Positions 63,245 to 64,000 of a DNA stretch of 64,000 nt are shown here, one piece after another. Origin of the DNA: Cellvibrio zantedeschiae (GTDB lineage Bacteria; Pseudomonadota; Gammaproteobacteria; Pseudomonadales; Cellvibrionaceae). Under the pieces are notes generated by a model, which ran no database searches, was not told the origin of the DNA, and saw nothing but the letters and a program-made list of their open reading frames with translations. Numbering within the stretch: the stretch's first letter is position 1; each line of letters begins with the position of its first letter. The translations under genes and the position numbers were made by a program. The stretch spans positions 1,488,001 to 1,552,000 of the forward strand of contig NZ_BMYZ01000001.1 in assembly GCF_014652535.1 (NCBI RefSeq), given 5' to 3'.

Positions 63245-64000
63245 ATGGATTGGTTTTACGGATTAAAAATTCGCAATAAAATAATGGTTCCCATTGCCAT
63301 CATAGGTTTAATGATGTTGGCAATGGGAATCCTGGTGCTTTATAAGTTTGAGCTCATTGATAACAAAGTCCGGCAGTTGGGCGAAGTGAATTTATCGGCT
63401 ACTAATTATTTGTTAGTAGCCGATGCTGATGTTCATAAAGTCCTGGTTGAAGAACGCAGTATGCTGTTTCTCAATCCAGATTCCCCTGAATTTTCTACAT
63501 CGGTTACTAATCACCAAAAAAGTCTGCAAAGTGCCCACGAAAAAATGGCTGCCTTTAATAAGTTGATGCATGAAGAGGAATTTAAGGGCGCATATAATCA
63601 ATATGAAATAGCACGTGATAAATGGGAGCAGCTAACTAAAACAGTTGTATCTGCTCGCCAGAGTAATACGCGTGAGGGCAGGACTACGGCAATTGAAATA
63701 AGCTTTAAAGATGGTAACGCCGCATTTGAAGATATGCGTGTAGCAATTTATACGCTTAAGGGAAACGTGCAGTCAAAAGCGTCAGAGGCAATGCAGCAGT
63801 CTCACGATGCTGTTAAACGTAGTTATTTCGTCATTATCGTTTTTATTGTTATCAGCATAGCGGTAGCACTGGTAATGCTCTATTTAATACCTCGCCTTAT
63901 TCTTGAACCTGTTTACAAGATGCAAAAATTCATCAAATCACTTGCGGGTGATGGTGGTGATTTAACACATAAAATCCCCATCCAGTATTACGACGAAATT
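63245..64000 (+). CDS. Methyl-accepting chemotaxis protein, cut by right window edge
   Basis: 252 codons are visible from the ATG at 63245. A membrane helix at about 12-33, a four-helix-bundle type periplasmic domain (about 34-190, including VADADVHKVLVEERSMLFL), a second membrane helix (about 195-217), then the beginning of a HAMP domain (LIPRLILEPVYKMQKFIKSL, followed by GDGGDLTHKI). The methyl-accepting domain lies outside the window. It follows a Cache-like periplasmic protein by 14 bases (after frame correction), so the two are probably a receptor and its binding protein. Confidence 0.88.
   Translation, partial: MDWFYGLKIRNKIMVPIAIIGLMMLAMGILVLYKFELIDNKVRQLGEVNLSATNYLLVADADVHKVLVEERSMLFLNPDSPEFSTSVTNHQKSLQSAHEKMAAFNKLMHEEEFKGAYNQYEIARDKWEQLTKTVVSARQSNTREGRTTAIEISFKDGNAAFEDMRVAIYTLKGNVQSKASEAMQQSHDAVKRSYFVIIVFIVISIAVALVMLYLIPRLILEPVYKMQKFIKSLAGDGGDLTHKIPIQYYDEI

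Overview
The window reads as chromosomal DNA of a motile, aerobic gammaproteobacterium close to Pseudomonas, probably a Cellvibrio-like member of the Cellvibrionaceae. The pointers are the pyrD / rmf / rlmKL order, a FleQ-type flagellar master regulator, a 180-kDa-class NAD-glutamate dehydrogenase, an EF-P with arginine at position 32 next to its rhamnosyltransferase EarP, and moderate base composition. The genus is inference from gene content; the class is well supported. Nearly everything is densely packed core genome. I see no insertion sequence, integrase, prophage, CRISPR array or defence island.

Layout. 1-6.6 kb: a SAM methyltransferase cut by the left edge, murI, rmuC with a GNAT acetyltransferase, trmA and a PAS histidine kinase. 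6.7-7.6 kb: a tRNA-Val/tRNA-Asp operon with promoter and terminator, then a poorly coding stretch with a tiny acidic ORF and a frameshifted reverse-strand coding remnant. 7.6-11.6 kb: an unrecognised coiled-coil protein, a PLP desulfhydrase/ACC-deaminase-family enzyme, a double cyclic-nucleotide-binding plus rhodanese fusion, and a DUF2845 secreted protein. 11.7-14.6 kb: an isolated flagellar block fliS-fliT-fliS-fleQ with a sigma-28 type promoter. 14.6-17 kb: rhlE and a GDT1-family manganese exporter behind a yybP-ykoY riboswitch. 17-25 kb: a flavin-type oxidoreductase, an AsmA-like protein, a hexapeptide transferase, a pseudouridine synthase, a chemoreceptor lacking a sensor domain with a separate sensor gene beside it, and a lipoprotein.

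25-32.3 kb: the complete MoxR-DUF58-DUF4381-BatA-BatB/C-BatD operon. 32.5-45.4 kb: gdhB, a chemoreceptor, DUF2835, pyrD, rmf (opposite strand), rlmKL, and the periplasmic methionine sulfoxide repair pair msrP-msrQ. 45.4-49 kb: a LytS/LytTR two-component system, an acyltransferase-3 membrane protein and a small membrane protein. 49-53 kb: efp, earP, a DUF2058 gene and a Pit phosphate transporter. 53-64 kb: an ABC exporter, two unknown genes, pirin, pterin dehydratase, azoreductase with a divergent LysR regulator, uvrB, a two-gene HTTM-like membrane pair, and a Cache-like periplasmic protein (frameshifted here) leading into a chemoreceptor cut by the right edge.

The theme that stands out is chemotaxis and motility: three chemoreceptors, two of them paired with a separately encoded sensor-type protein, plus a duplicated FliS and FleQ. 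The best candidates for something little described are the split chemoreceptor at 21.9-23.8 kb, the Cache protein/chemoreceptor pair at the right end, and the duplicated fliS block with an inverted repeat lying over its promoter.
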